This document shows positions 16,717 to 29,796 of a stretch of 50,755 nt of DNA, piece by piece. The notes below the pieces were generated by a model. The model was not told where the DNA came from, did not search any database, and saw only the letters and a list, made by a program, of their open reading frames with translations. Every line of letters starts with the position of its first letter. Within the stretch, counting starts at the first letter, position 1. The translations under genes were made by a program, and so were the position numbers. Source of the DNA: Dipetalonema caudispina (lineage: Eukaryota > Nematoda > Chromadorea > Rhabditida > Onchocercidae); the NCBI GenBank assembly GCA_013365325.1, contig JABVXV010000399.1, positions 1-50,755 on the forward strand. The letters run 5' to 3'.

Positions 16717-17033
16717 TCAGTCCGGGTATTCACGATAATTGAAACCAGCGTGGACCATCTGTGGCGTGCGGTGTATACCGGTGAGTCCGCTTTGTTGTTC
16801 CTTGGTGAGGGTAAATGAGACCAATTCTGGCGGTGGTTCTTCTGGTGTCAATCTAAAATGAAAATCATCTGGCAATAAGCTAGAGTGACACTGGGGAACT
16901 AAAAAGGAGTCAAGAGGGGTAGTGGATGCAACGGTCTGGGTAGTGTGAATGACAGTATCACCGCCCAAAACTGCTATTTCAGGTCCACTTACTCTATGGC
17001 TTAGGCGAGTCCATGTTTTTATGATCACAGGAT
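16717..17033 (-). CDS. Unrecognised open frame, possible terminal exon
   Basis: A frame of about 105 codons ends at 16717 and begins at an AG (17034-17035) on the - strand, 57 nt past the MRPL2 stop codon. It has no in-frame ATG near its start (the first candidate is GTG). Composition is protein-like, with a Pro/Glu segment (TPEEPPPELVSF) and the ending FNYREYPD. Strong internal splice signals are present (donor GTAAGT about 60 nt in; acceptor TTTTCATTTTAG before the Pro/Glu segment), so the true exon may be shorter. I do not recognise the family. It could equally be MRPL2 3' UTR that happens to be open. Confidence 0.25.
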
Positions 17034-17089
17034 CTCATTGGTTGTTTAAGCCTGTCTATAATTAAAAGTGTAGAACATATATAAGTCAT

Positions 17090-18850
17090 CTACGTTCTCG
17101 GTGGCGGTAGTCGTCGTATTTTCCGACCCAAATAGCCGTCTTTCTTCTGGAACAAGCCACTGGCCATCTTATAGCCGAAGCGTCGATGCATTTGTGCTGA
17201 GCCGAAAATTTTGTTGTGGAATTCTGCATGTGACAATCTGCCAACCGTAGCCATGCATTCCTTTGATAGAACAAATTCGTGTTTGTGAGGCAGCTGAAAA
17301 AAGCGACATAATTTTGATGGTTTGACATTCTTGGGCATGTAAGAGTACCATATCATTTTCCTCGCTGTTCTATAAGAAATTACTAGCATTTTGGATTTTA
17401 CGCTACAGCATATATTAAAATATGAGATTAGGCTGATGATTACCAATATGCGAATCATAATAAACTTCAAATTGTATTCCTCCGTAATGGAAATAAATTT
17501 CTAACTTAAAATTTTTATACTTCATCCCAAACATCAAAGCAATTGAAAATTTCAATCAGAATTTTATGAATTAGAAATTTAAAGAACTTACTCTGATAAT
17601 AACAAAATCGCCCTGATGTCTGATAATCTCAGCGCATGTGCCAGCAGTAACAATAAAAACGTCATCATCCAATGAAGGATATTTTCGTTCATTTGGGAAT
17701 TTTTCCACCGAATTAACTAATGAACCAGGTGCCAACGCTCCTAACGGATATGCATTACCTTCTTTTCCTATAAAATTATTGAAATTACAGTAACGTTACA
17801 AATTTATCGGGCTAACAACCTGGATTCTGTCTTAAGAAAATCTTCCAACCTTCCTGAGGACTTTCAGGTATGTAACATGTGGTACTGATAATTTGTCCAG
17901 CCTTCATATTCTCCGTTGCTAATATCCATCGTTTACCTTCCCAACCAGCAACGAGTGCAATAAAACATGTCCTATTCGGATCTCGTCGTACTTCAATAAC
18001 CTTAAATACGCTAGAAGATTTGCCTTTTAGCGGCATTAATTTCATTGTCCAAATTATTTGATATATAACTAGATTTAAGTCAGTTAATGGTATATACATT
18101 AACCATTTCTGGCATTGAATATCACTTTATTTTAATAGGCTTCCTGCACATTGAAATTTTCTTCCTTATTACTACAACAGCAATTAAGGTTTTTGGTTAA
18201 AACTGCCAACGAAAAAGGTTAAAAGTTGCAAACGCCAAGTCAGATAATTTTCGTACAATCAACGATAGTATAAAAAATATCTTGAATATCTTGAAAAAAA
18301 CCGTTACCCGCTCATCATAAGTGGCGTTAGGTTCTTTTGGACCACGTCGATGAAAATCGATCATGAAATAGTCGAATTTGGTGCCACCACCGATATGCTG
18401 ATTGACTTTTCGACCTGTAAAAAGAAAAAACTTTTGAATTTGACATCAATAAAATCGACAGTTACCTTATGCAGAACTGTTATATTTATTATATTGACCT
18501 ATGATATCTTCAAGTAAGTCTCCAGTTGCAGTAGTACGGCATAGTGAATCGATGATAACTTACTTGCAGCTAGAAGCAAAAGGATACTTGTGAAATGAAC
18601 GACGACGATAATGAGAACATACAAAAGCGAAAGTCGAACCTGTTTGGGGATCACGTCCGCCAAGGCGATGTAAAATTAAAGGTTCATGGGTGTATTTTCC
18701 TTTTGTCTGATTTTTTAGATCATCCATATCCCAAAGATACCTCGGTAGAGGTTTTGTTCCACGAGCAGGCATATAACGCTTCGCCAACATGGACAAGGCA
18801 TGAGGTGATAGGTGAACGCAACGTAATGCGCTTCCCACACCAGTTTGCAT
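17090..18850 (-). CDS. mrpl-2: Mitochondrial large-subunit ribosomal protein uL2m (MRPL2)
   Basis: Five exons (18850-18640, 18414-18308, 18000-17820, 17767-17592, 17293-17090) join with consistent phases into 292 residues. The protein binds 23S-type rRNA near the peptidyl transferase centre of the mitoribosome. The L2 signature is clear: GRKVNQHIGGGTKFDY, IALVAGWEGKRWILATENM, AYPLGALAPGSLVNSVE, AGTCAEIIRHQGDFVIIR and a C-terminal ECMATVGRLSH...GRKIRRLPPP. The N-terminal 40 residues are basic and serine-containing, consistent with a mitochondrial presequence. The ATG at 18850 follows a TTTTGCAG acceptor by 15 nt, suggesting trans-splicing. Exon 3 uses a TTTAAG acceptor. MON1 lies about 1 kb upstream on the same strand. 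Confidence 0.93.
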
Positions 18851-19887
18851 TTTAAATGAAGATTTCTGCAAAATATTTTCAGAATCAAATTATCATCAAA
18901 CATAAACTAATCAACTTATTAATAATGCCCAATATAGACAAACAAAGCTTACATAGGTCTTATTTGTTGCGCAAAATTTTCACTTTAACATTCATAACAA
19001 TGAAAGAACAAGATGAAATAATGCCTGTGGCAATCCATGCATATATCTATGGCATGAAGATACAATAAAAGTAAAACATGATCCGATGCGTTTTAAGAGA
19101 AATTTTTATCAAATTTGGTATGTCGATCATACTTTCACGAAAGACATTAGAATTTATAAAAGTTATATTCAAAAATCTGCACTTCTTGATCAATCTCAAC
19201 ATTATTTCACTTCTTGGAAAGAAATCGTAGCATCTATCATAACCCCATTTACATGTAACAAAAATCTAATTAATAAGATTAAATGAAGTAGAAAAATGGG
19301 TAAATTTTTTGAGCAACTCTATTCAGGCATCACACATTGCAGACAAGGATAAATTAGAATCTAACGATTTTATCATTAAACCATTGGCTATAGCATGACT
19401 GCCTCATTTTTGATAAAATTTGGTTCACAATCTCTCTCAGAAATACTAATAGCGAATGCAATAACTAAATTACTGTTAGCAATATGACATCAGTTATTCA
19501 CTTAAGAAAATGAGAATCATTATAAAGTATTAAATAGCATGACCATTTTCACAGCAAAACTTCAAAAAAAAAAAAAAAAAAAAGAATACAAAATAAGATA
19601 ATGCATTTACTAGTACGATCAAAGTTTGGTTACCATTTTCAATAAAACAACAGTATACAAGAAAAATAATCTTTCCACACAAAATTCTCACCATTTTCAA
19701 TTGGTTTGATGAAGCTACTTCATAATTAATTTCAGTTATTCTTCAATTCTGAAATCTGTGTATCCGATAAAACATACGCCCATTTTCTTCCAAATCTTCC
19801 ACTAATGAATATAAAGAATAGTAATGGAGTAAAACACCGCTGAACAATACGTGAATATACTATGCACCAATGCAAATTTGATAACTT
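18851..19887. other. Spacer between MRPL2 and MON1
   Basis: About 1 kb of AT-rich DNA with no supported gene. It presumably contains the MON1 3' UTR and the MRPL2 promoter or trans-splice outron. A short poly(A) run occurs at 19564-19583. Confidence 0.5.
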
Positions 19888-22800
19888 CTAAAAATACACA
19901 GAAGAAGTAATAAAAAATTTTGCTTCTTCCTTTTTGAGCATTTTCAAAAGACGATCGACATGTGCGCTTGCTGATGCACGCGTCACAAACGGGCTTAATA
20001 CGCAGTGTAATTCGTAATTCGAGGTAACCTGAAAGGATTTTTTTTTTTATAACACAACAACCAATAATTCAAACTTCTTCCTTAACTCTGAATAAATTTA
20101 AAGTAGACTCATAACGATATCTCACAAAAGATGAGAGATGAGTATTCCCATCTTACGTTTAATCCTCCCAAAGCCTTAATCAATGGATAGATTAAAACTG
20201 AGCAACGTAAAGACTTTCCAATCATTCTTGGTACGCAACTGTGCTATGAACAGGGATGAATTTGCATGTTTGGGATAGTTGGAATGCTGTAATACTATCT
20301 TAATTTTTTTTTCCTATTCTTTTGCTTGATCTCAAAACAAATTCGTTACGATTCTAATTTTGTTTGACATAATGTATTACAAAATTTGAAATCTTTCATT
20401 TTTATGTTGTCATGACGTCTAATCGATCAGTGCACTTAAACTCATTATCATATACAGCGCAGCGTGTCATCTTAATAAAATCGGCTTTTCATACCAGCTT
20501 ATTCTCATTAAATGAAACTGATTTAAACAATGTGTTAGATTTAGCACTGAATAAATGAAAACATAAGCTTACATTCGACAGTAAACAACATTCCGGCCTT
20601 GTAATGAATAAGTGCCTCAGACTGGGTGTTCGCATCGAATAACCAAACATCTTTTTGTAATATTCTTGCAGCTTCCAACGTTCATCTTTACTGATAAATG
20701 GCAACGAATGTTGTGAACAACATATCTGGCTTGAGCACCGATTCTTATAAGTGAAATGCCATAAATCCGAAGGAACATCCTATAAACATCTTGCATTTCT
20801 TGGAAGAAGTTTGAAATTTCATCAATATCTCAAATTTCGAAACCGAATAAGGTCATTTTAATCTTTTTACTGGGAGTGCTAGATCACAAAGCGGAAGTGA
20901 AAACGAGTGAGAATTGTCAAAGATTCAGATCTATGCGAGATCGTGCTAAATTGGCGTAATATGCTAGATCATGGAAATTATTACATTAAATGCCCGGACA
21001 ATTCTGACGATGATTGTCAGTTATCGAACTATCAATCAAATTCTTTTAATTAATTTGTGTTGAATCTATCAGATATAACAGAAATAAAATACCATTTGAA
21101 TATCGAAAGAAGAAGGATTCTCCACGGCATTCCTTAATGAAACTCGTAACTTCGATGAACGTAACCTAGTAATAATCGTTTCTTTCACATCACGAAGAGT
21201 CTCAAATGCACCACGTTCCAGAGATAACAGCAACAAGCACGCGCTACTGCCTTCCCAGATAAAAGAAACATAGGCATAGAGGAATCCCCTAAATTGTTTA
21301 CAGTGAAAATCACAAAGAAGTTTCTTAAAAAGGACAGCTACGGCTTTAACTAAGAACATTATAGCTGCTTGCCAACATAATTTTAGTTTGGACAGGGTCA
21401 AAGATGTTAATTTCTAAATGAATCTTATTCACATATAAATTAATCAGTAAAAGTGAATGATCGAAAAAGTATTTCAGCATATACTACAAACAGCTAATAT
21501 CATAAAAACAGAAATATGACGTCGACGTTTGTTACTTCCCTATTATGTAATACGAAAGTGAAATTTCGCCATTCACCTCAATCAGCTGGATGTTTGGAAA
21601 AGGTTAGGAATATTTGGAAATGCAACAATGCTACGCAGCTGGTTGGTTATTCGCTTTCAGGATAAGTAACAGATAAGTAAACATGGAATAAATTATGTCC
21701 CAAGGAAGAAAACCAAGCTATAACATAGAAAAACATACGTATCGTTAAACTGTGGCAAGCATACAGGTATCCAGTTATCAGCATTCTTCAATGACGGATT
21801 ACAATCAATAAGATTGATAAGAAGATGCAAATCGCACGGATTTAATGCAATACCCTTCATTCGAACTACCGTAATAAGCTGCCGATTAGCTACAACCAAT
21901 CCGTATACAACATTTTCAACCTAAAATGAAATTATTGAAAAAAAAAAAAAAAAAAACACGAGTAGAGAACAGAACAGCTGCAACAAATCAAGTACGAAAC
22001 TAGAACGAATCTTCGAATACGTAGAAAAATAAGTCAAATCTGAACAACTTAACTTTGCATTGTTGACTGCTGATACAATGGCACTTGTGAATTGCTCCCG
22101 ATCTGCAAAAGCCATAGGAAAGATCCGAATTGAACGCATGAAGACTGCTATGTCATTCCTGTAACCGCAGACTATAGCATTTAAGTGTCGATCTGTACCT
22201 GAAAAGATATTTTCCACAAATATGACAGATAAAAGAAATGCTGGACGTTGATGATATGCACGAAATAGAAGTAGTGAGATAAAGTAGCCACGCTACTTTC
22301 GACCTAACATTCAATTAATATGATTCATGTCTTCCATATGACATCATTCCCCCTTCGATTTTCTAAAACTCATGTACAGTATCCATTCATTAGAGAAAAA
22401 CTATCTTTAATATACTCAAAGATCATAAATGGTGTAAGAAAACACATACCTTTGAGCATAAATCGCAAATCGAAATTAGGTCCTTTAGTTTGAAAAATCG
22501 AAATCAACTGAGCACGACAAATTATTGAAAGCATCTGAAATGCGAAACTTTGTAGTTTCGCCAAAATGCCGCAATTATGCAGTCACATAGTAGAAGGAAG
22601 TAAATATAACCATGCTTTCCACCGTTCAATCCTTTTACCATTACCACAAAACAGATAACTATCATAGGATTTTAGTTAATAACGAATAAACTTAAATTAT
22701 AACGAATTCTAAAAAAACTCCCTAAACTGCTTAAATTAGCGGAGAAAGAAAAATCACCTGTTTGTAAACAAGATCCACTTGAGCATCCAGTTGAAACCCG

Positions 22801-23415
22801 TCACGTGATACAATACATAAAATAAGTGGACTTCGATAGGAGAATGAAATTTGCATATGAGCCGAACGAATTCGTTTAAGACTGTCATTCCATGAAGTAA
22901 CAACCATAACGAATGTTTGAATGAGTGCAATAAGTGAGCATAACTGCTCTTCATGCCCACAGGACGCAAAGATCGGTTTACCAACTTCGGACAATACAAA
23001 TACCTTAAGAATACAGAGACATATTGTTATAACAAAAAAATCAAGAAATAAGTTATACCTTAGATGGATAATAAAATTGACATTGGAATGTTTTGAATAG
23101 TACCGTAAATTCGCGACGTGACAATTCATCAAGCAAAGCTTCATCATCACATTTGTTTTCCTCATATGTTCCATCATCAGCTGTTCGTAATCCCTGAAAA
23201 ATGATTCGCTACAATAAAAGCATCCATTTTCCTGGGAGTATGAATCGGAATTCAAGTACCTATAAAATCAACAGAAAACAAACTGTTGCGGTCTTGTCAA
23301 GGTCAACATCAAGTTCCTCGTTTGCTTCAGGTATATTTGTGCCACCAGGCACTGTCGATGCCACTTCAGATTCAGAATCCAGCTTCACTAATCCATCCAG
23401 CCCGTCGTCGTCACA
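19888..23415 (-). CDS. sand-1: MON1/SAND family vesicle fusion protein (Rab7 GEF subunit)
   Basis: Exons, 5' to 3': about 23415-23284, 23193-23059, 23003-22758, 22534-22450, 22198-22054, 21920-21739, 21288-21093, 20779-20573, 20028-19888. MON1 with CCZ1 forms the exchange factor that switches endosomes from Rab5 to Rab7. The SAND signature is plain: VFVLSEVGKPIFASCGHEEQ (first longin domain), GFQLDAQVDLVYKQ, GTDRHLNAIVCGYRND, VVRMKGIALNPCDLHLLINL, WIPVCLPQFNDTGFLYAYVS, VPSDLWHFTYKN and the end KMLKKEEAKFFIT. The N-terminal exon is acidic (DDDGLDG..., ELDVDLDK), but its ATG is not in the exon I see, so the first exon is missing or misread. The junction 22054/21920 is one nucleotide short with canonical sites, so its donor is uncertain. 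All other junctions keep frame. Confidence 0.9.
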
Positions 23416-24596
23416 TTACCAAAAACCATACAATCCCTAGATACTTGAAATGTACTATACAAAAACATCCCGGAATTTTGAAATACTTCGAAATTGCAAT
23501 TAGCACTCTTCAGTTTCCAAATCAATCCCAAATATACCCTCACTATCAGAAAGTATTCTTTAATTCAATCACATTTAATCGTTAATCCCTCCACTTTCCC
23601 TAAATCTATTCATGAAATACTATTTTTTATACGAAAAAAGGCCAACTTCAGCAGTTCGCGCCCCATAGTTTATATCTAAAGATAATTGTGATTTCAAAAT
23701 TACTTAAATAAGAAGGCCTGTTAAGCATAAAGAAATTTCGGTACAGGGCACAAAGCCATGTATACTACTACCTCGTTGAGAATTGAATGTGTCAAATTAT
23801 AAAATACTTCAAATAAGAATAACAATGTCCCAATAATTTGACATTTTCAGAATGTAGAAAGCTAGGTTTAAAACTGCAATAAATTTATTTACAAAAACCT
23901 CATCACTTTGTGATGTTACAATTGGGAGATTGCACAAACGAAACGAAACGTGCCATCACGTGATCACATTGAATAAAATGAATAAAATAATATCAACAAC
24001 TAAGCAATTTGTCGGGATGCAGCAGTGCATAATATGTACATATTTCTTGTCAAATTTTTTTTACTTAACATCAATCAGTTGTACCTGTTTTTTGTAGAAA
24101 ATGACAATTTCTACCACCATTATAGACATCAAATACAAACATCCCTAGTACCGGGGAATGCCAACAGCAACACTAGGAGTTTTTTTCCAATTTACCAGAT
24201 GAAGTTGTACTTTTGCATAAAACTTACATTACGACATAGCATCTTGTGAAGTTTATACTATCAAGCTAAAGGATAAACATTAAAAAACGAATACAGTAAA
24301 TTATTTATATTAGACCTATTTACATTTTATTTATATCGTTAGACAAAAAAAAGAATCTAACATCGTTACACAATCTTGATAAAGAATCCCAATAGTTGAA
24401 ACGTCATCTTGACGTTTTCTAAAATATTCACAAGAATTTTACAACTACTGTTAAGTAAAACGATGTGAACCCAATATAAGAAAAATGTATATCGGACCGG
24501 AAATCTTAATCGGCACTAGCAATTTGCACAAGTTTGTAGAAAATCTTTCAATTTCCAGTCTCTAAGGAACAAATTGGTTTATCCTTCCTGTATGTG
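23416..24596. other. Spacer between GRIPAP1-like gene and MON1
   Basis: About 1.2 kb, AT-rich. It should contain the 3' UTR of the coiled-coil gene and the missing 5' end of MON1. Open frames on the + strand across 23201-24249 are shadows of, or lie beside, - strand exons. A - strand AATAAA is at 24326-24331. Confidence 0.5.
24326..24331 (-). terminator. Polyadenylation signal of the coiled-coil gene
   Basis: TTTATT on the + strand, hence AATAAA on the - strand, 266 nt beyond the stop at 24597. It is the nearest exact hexamer I noticed. Confidence 0.4.
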
Positions 24597-24959
24597 TCAA
24601 TTACCATCTTTCTCCAATAATGTCTGGATGTTCTGCAAAAACACGAAAACCAAGGAATCAAGGCACAAATACATTTAATTAAATTATTATAAAAAGGAGT
24701 AGTAGAAGAGTGGTTTTCCAATTCAACCTAATTCCTTGGGGAAGTACTGGACCTTAAACTTTTCTAACAAAATATCGCGGTAATGAATTAAAATTCAAAT
24801 CACCTTTTGCAAAACCAGATTTTTTGACAATGTTTCCTCAAGCATGCGCTGCAATCGCCGATTCATATCACGTATATCAGCAGCTGATTCATCCATACGA
24901 ACCATTTCAAACATACGACGAAACCGCAAACCTTAAACGACCAACAATTACCACATGTG

Positions 24960-25008
<49 letters not shown>

Positions 25009-28000
25009 AAAATAAAAAAATTGAAAAACACAAACAGCTTACAGAAATTTCAGCAGGAAAAAAAAAAGCCAATCTAAGAAATGCTATACCAGGCGATGAA
25101 TTTGCCACTTGTGGGCTATGATTCGTATCGGGTATAGTACGAATCCATTGCGCAATCACTTCACTCTTTTCATCTACTTCTTTTCGCAGCAAAGTATTCT
25201 CTTCTTCGATCACATTTAACTAAAAAATAACATTTGATATTGAAATCCACCAAATCTGACACCAATGTCACAGTATAATCTACTCTCTCTTTTTTCTCTT
25301 CCTCCAAAAAAACACGGTTGATAAAATCTGCAAAAAATAAACACTTACACGATCAATGGTCTCGGCATATTTCTTTTGCAAAACAGCTAAACGACTAATT
25401 AATTCTGCATTATCAGCTTCTAAAATTGATGCTGAACAAGAACTTTCTTCGTCAAAATTCTGTAAACTACGCCAGATCAATTATCGAAGAAAATAACGAA
25501 AATATTATGGGTGCAGGACAATAAACATAATATGTCCTTAAGAAGGAAACTCTTTAGGACAAAAAAACTGTTATAAAAAACATTTCAGTGATATCGAAAG
25601 TCTCAATTATTCAATTAACGTTTGACAAAGAAAATAATGTGGTTCAAATCTCATTTTATGTCCTTACAACCTTCAGCTAAACGAAACTTTCTTTTTCGGA
25701 CCCACAGTGACAGCAAATTATAATAGCAACTTTTAAACAAACATACATGAAAGGAATTTCTGTCCGGTTCTGCCACAAATGCCCACGAGCAAATGCTGGA
25801 TTCTCCATCACCTTTTACTTTAAAACGGTCAGAAAAAGTTGATGGTGACCCAGCTACTCGTATCCGAGCGCTATCTGCAACTTACCTTCTCGTTTTACTA
25901 GGCATGCCACTAATCTAATCTCAAGACAATTTTCGTCAATTTTATGATAGTAGAAACGCTGCAAGTTAAAAATGATACCTGACGGGACATAATATTCTGG
26001 CACCTGCTAGATAAACTAAGTTAGATAATATAGGAAACTAATTTGCAAACTTAACTTCATGCACTAAAACCTACGATTCCAATTTTTGAATGAAGAATGC
26101 AAAATTAGTGAAGCAAAACAAGCAAGCTGTGTTATATGCAGTGAAAAAAACTCACTATGTGTATAAACATTAGCATCACCCATGCCAAGGACATCATCCA
26201 AATGTTTTTCAGCTTGTTCGGCGCGTTTTTTCTCCGACTGCACTTGACGCCGTAATTCCTTCACCATTGAAGACTGAGTAGAAAATGCAGGTTAATTCAG
26301 CTATCAGCCAAGGATGATAGTCCCATACAAACTTAACATATTTCAGAATTTGGTGTGGGATAATGAAATTCACGTTTAAATGAGTGACTAGAACTGTTCA
26401 CATCATTTAACAGTAAAACAACCGCTTATTGACAAGATCCTCGAAAAAATCACCTACTCAAACGACAAAAAAGAGAAGACGTACCTGTTTCTTAAGCGCT
26501 ACTTTGATTTCTTCATCTTTTCTCTTGATCTCTTCTTCACTTTCCTTTATTTTTGCTTCTAAAGCCACTTTAATCATTTCAAAATTCTGGGCTGCTGAAG
26601 TTTGCTCCTACAAATTTGAAATGATCACCAACAAACTAAAATCATTTAAATTACACCTGAATTTAATGGTATTTGTAAGAGGACTAGAAGAAGATACCCC
26701 AAAAACTGCGAGACCTATTCAATTTAACAGAAAGCTATACTTCTTCTTTGGAACGTTGCAATTCAAGTACATGCATGTTTAACGCTTGAATTTCAGTGTT
26801 AAATCCTTGCTTTTCTTCTTCCCAAACCGCTTCCTCTGCCATCTTTTTCTCCTAAAAATTTATCAATCCACATTTACTTAATTGAAACACTGATGATTCC
26901 GATAGCTGCAGTTCAACTAAGCTGTCCATCGAAATGGATTAAATGGAACAATATGAGCTGGCAGCATATAGTTCCTCATCTTACAAATGGAGTTTGGCTT
27001 GTAATTATAGTAAACCAGACAATCCCAGTGATATCAAACGTTGACAAATCAGCAAAAACAAGTAAACTTGTTGTTATAATATGAATTTATGAGCAACAAA
27101 CTTTCTCAGCCAAAGCCTCAGCTTTTGCAATCTGCAACTCCTTTTCAAAAATGCCCTGTAATCTCTGTCCTTCTTTCAACAACGCATCTTTTTCGGAAGT
27201 AACTTTCTCGATCTCGCGCAATCTTTCACATTCCAGTTCCAGATTTCGCATATATTCCTGTATTGATCAGTATACTTAATCACTTATGTTTCGAACTTCC
27301 AGAACATGCCTGTCACAAACTCAGTCATTTTGTATTCACTACCGCAATCTTCTCCAAAATATTTCAACAGAATTTTACCACTGAATTTCCTTCTTTGCAA
27401 ATAATATACAAAATCATTAGTAGCTATTATATACCTGCAGATCGTCAGTTTGCGATTGTCTATCAGAAGTAATGACTTTTTCCATTAGTCCTCCATAAAA
27501 GCTCTGCAATGCTACGATTGCTTCTTCTTTTTCTTTTAGGAGTTGTTTATCAGCTGTGTACCGTTCCACAGCTTCATGTAGTTCGCGTTGCAAATTTGCT
27601 GACCTATAATAAGATGAAATACATAAACACTGATTAAAGTTATCTTGTCCAGTCAAATTATGGAGAAAAATATTCGATTTCGTTACCTTTCTCGCTCCAT
27701 GTTGATCTCCTCGATTAACATTTTCTTCGATGATAATAGTTCCTGATTAAGAGCTTTTATCTGAACTGTCAGTGAGTCTTTTTCCGTAAGCATTTCTAAA
27801 AATGCAGTACCTTTTTAATATATAAATTGAACGATGCTAAACTGTAACTTGTCTTACTGAATCTCATTGATTTAATACACTACTTAATTTATTCGAAACT
27901 TCACGACAGAATCAATAAGCAACAGTAGAAAACATACCACTAAGTGACGAGACTTCTACTTCTAAATCTGAATTCTTCTTCATCAACTTCGCCATATCAC

Positions 28001-29796
28001 TTTTATTTTGTTCTGAAAGGACAAATCACTGTATTAAACATACAACACAGTAAACAAAGTAAATATAATTAAATAATACAATTTAGATGCACTAATCTTC
28101 ACACATAGAAGTAATAACTTTACAGACGAAACACTCTCCATGAAATGAATACCTGCTAATTCATTAGTGTCACCATTTTCTCCGTGTTCTTTCGCTTTCA
28201 CCTTCAGTATCTCACACTGTTTCACAACCTAAAACAAAGTTCCACTAAACTACGAATATTCAATAATTACGTATGGAGCATCGCTAAAAGGAAGTAAAGA
28301 CGAAAGAACAGTAAACGATAGAGTTTTACCAATTCGATCGTGCGCAATCACTTTCTTTGGAATTTTAAATGAGATGAATTCAGATTTTACAAAATAAACA
28401 CTTATAAATCCACCCTATATTTAGGAAGAAGTACTTGGAATTTTAACTTACTTAAGTTCACGATGATGTTTACATGGAACTGAACTAATCCATATCAGTT
28501 AGACAAAATTATTAATTAAATCTTAAAAAATAATAAATGCTCAGAAACGGGAACCAAGACAAAAATCAGTATTAACTCAAAAAGCAGTGAATAGGTAACG
28601 GTGTCTTACTAACACTTCGGCTTATTTCGAGGTTAGGACTCATGTAGTGAGACTCCACAATCCGACCTGAACGACCGATAAACGGTACAGAAGGGTGGAA
28701 TGTAATATGTCCAGGAGTTGACACTGCTGATAGTCCTTCCAATCCATTTGTCTCTTCTTCACTGATTTTTGCTTCTATTTTGTTTAGAAAAAAACATCCC
28801 ATTGATTCTTAGGTTCCAGGTCAGTATTTGAGCAGTAGACTTCAAAACATCTGGTGGGCAGCGAAAAAGAGATGCTTTATAGCTAACAAGCTGAACTAGT
28901 TCTTTTCGACTGTAAGCTTAGTTTAATTAATGAATAAAATGACCTGCTAAGATCGAAAATAATTACGTGCTTATCAAACACTAAATAGTTTGATAAGTGA
29001 CCCAAAAAATGAACTAATTAACCTTGTTTAATTCTGAAAGAAGCGTTGATTGTTGCAACCGGAACTCCTCTTCCTGTGAAGATAATTTATGTTGCAGGAG
29101 ACGAACTTCATTTTCTAGCCTTTCATTTGAGTTATCCTTGTCCTTTTTTCGACCAACAAGCTGAACTTTCCTAATTAAACGAAAGTTATCTCCATCTCGT
29201 CTATTAATCGAAGTTCGTTCCGGTAAAGATATCATGTCTATTAGTTCACCATTTATATATCATATTAAGATATTATTGCTATCTTTTAGTCTGATACAGT
29301 CTGGTACGGTCGATTCCTCTGGCTGGATACAAAGGACATGAAATACCACTAAACCAAAGAATAGTCGGTTAAATATCACTAAGACTATCACGAATATTTT
29401 GGATGAATTCCCCCATAAGAGTTCCCAACTTCCAACAATTATAGTTCCTACAAATATTTGCAAATTAATTCATTAATAAAATTTCTATGCTCTCAGTACT
29501 CTGGAAAAACTCTAACAAAATTGCTAATCACATTTTTTGGTCATCCGATTAGTTCAAAGACTCAAAATTTATACCTTAGAGGCAAATAATAATGCTTCCG
29601 TGCCTTTGGATGATAAACTACTAATGTAATTTTGTTGACGTCTATTCTCTTCCAGTAATTCGTAGTTACGATTCCGTAATTCCAAAAGCTGTTCTTGAAG
29701 ACGATAGAATTCCTCTTCGGATATTGATGCGCTTGTACTACTGGTCGTTCCATTCCTCAGTTTATCGTCAAGAGGAGTAACATTCGTAACAGACAT
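24597..29796 (-). CDS. Coiled-coil protein of the GRIPAP1/GRASP-1 family
   Basis: Sixteen exons give about 663 residues: 29796-29575, 29160-29023, 28774-28614, 28228-28153, 28012-27938, 27795-27687, 27603-27435, 27257-27102, 26851-26741, 26607-26485, 26273-26156, 25874-25747, 25459-25349, 25219-25090, 24931-24804, 24632-24597. The protein is almost wholly heptad-like, rich in Glu, Lys, Leu and Gln, and lacks a membrane segment. The N-terminus (ISEEEFYRLQEQLLELRNRNYEL) and the later LSSQEEEFRLQQSTLLSEL match the start of vertebrate GRIPAP1; SSMVKELRRQ is also shared. That family is a Rab4/recycling-endosome scaffold. The C-terminus ends NIQTLLEKDGN. The exon 2-3 join is off by one nucleotide with canonical sites, so a micro-exon or sequence error is likely there. 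The human protein is longer, so this is a shortened form. Confidence 0.85.
24960..25006. repeat. Poly(A) run in the last long intron of the GRIPAP1-like gene
   Basis: 47 consecutive A on the + strand (poly-T on the transcribed strand sense), lying upstream of the acceptor of the penultimate exon. It reads as poly-Phe in the - frame, an artefact. Confidence 0.85.

Noticed and set aside
18595..18855. 86-codon + strand frame opposite MRPL2 exon 1
   Set aside because: Antisense shadow of a clear MRPL2 exon.
22731..23255. 174-codon single - strand frame
   Set aside because: It merges two MON1 exons and the intron between them; only 22758-23003 is read in this frame as MON1.
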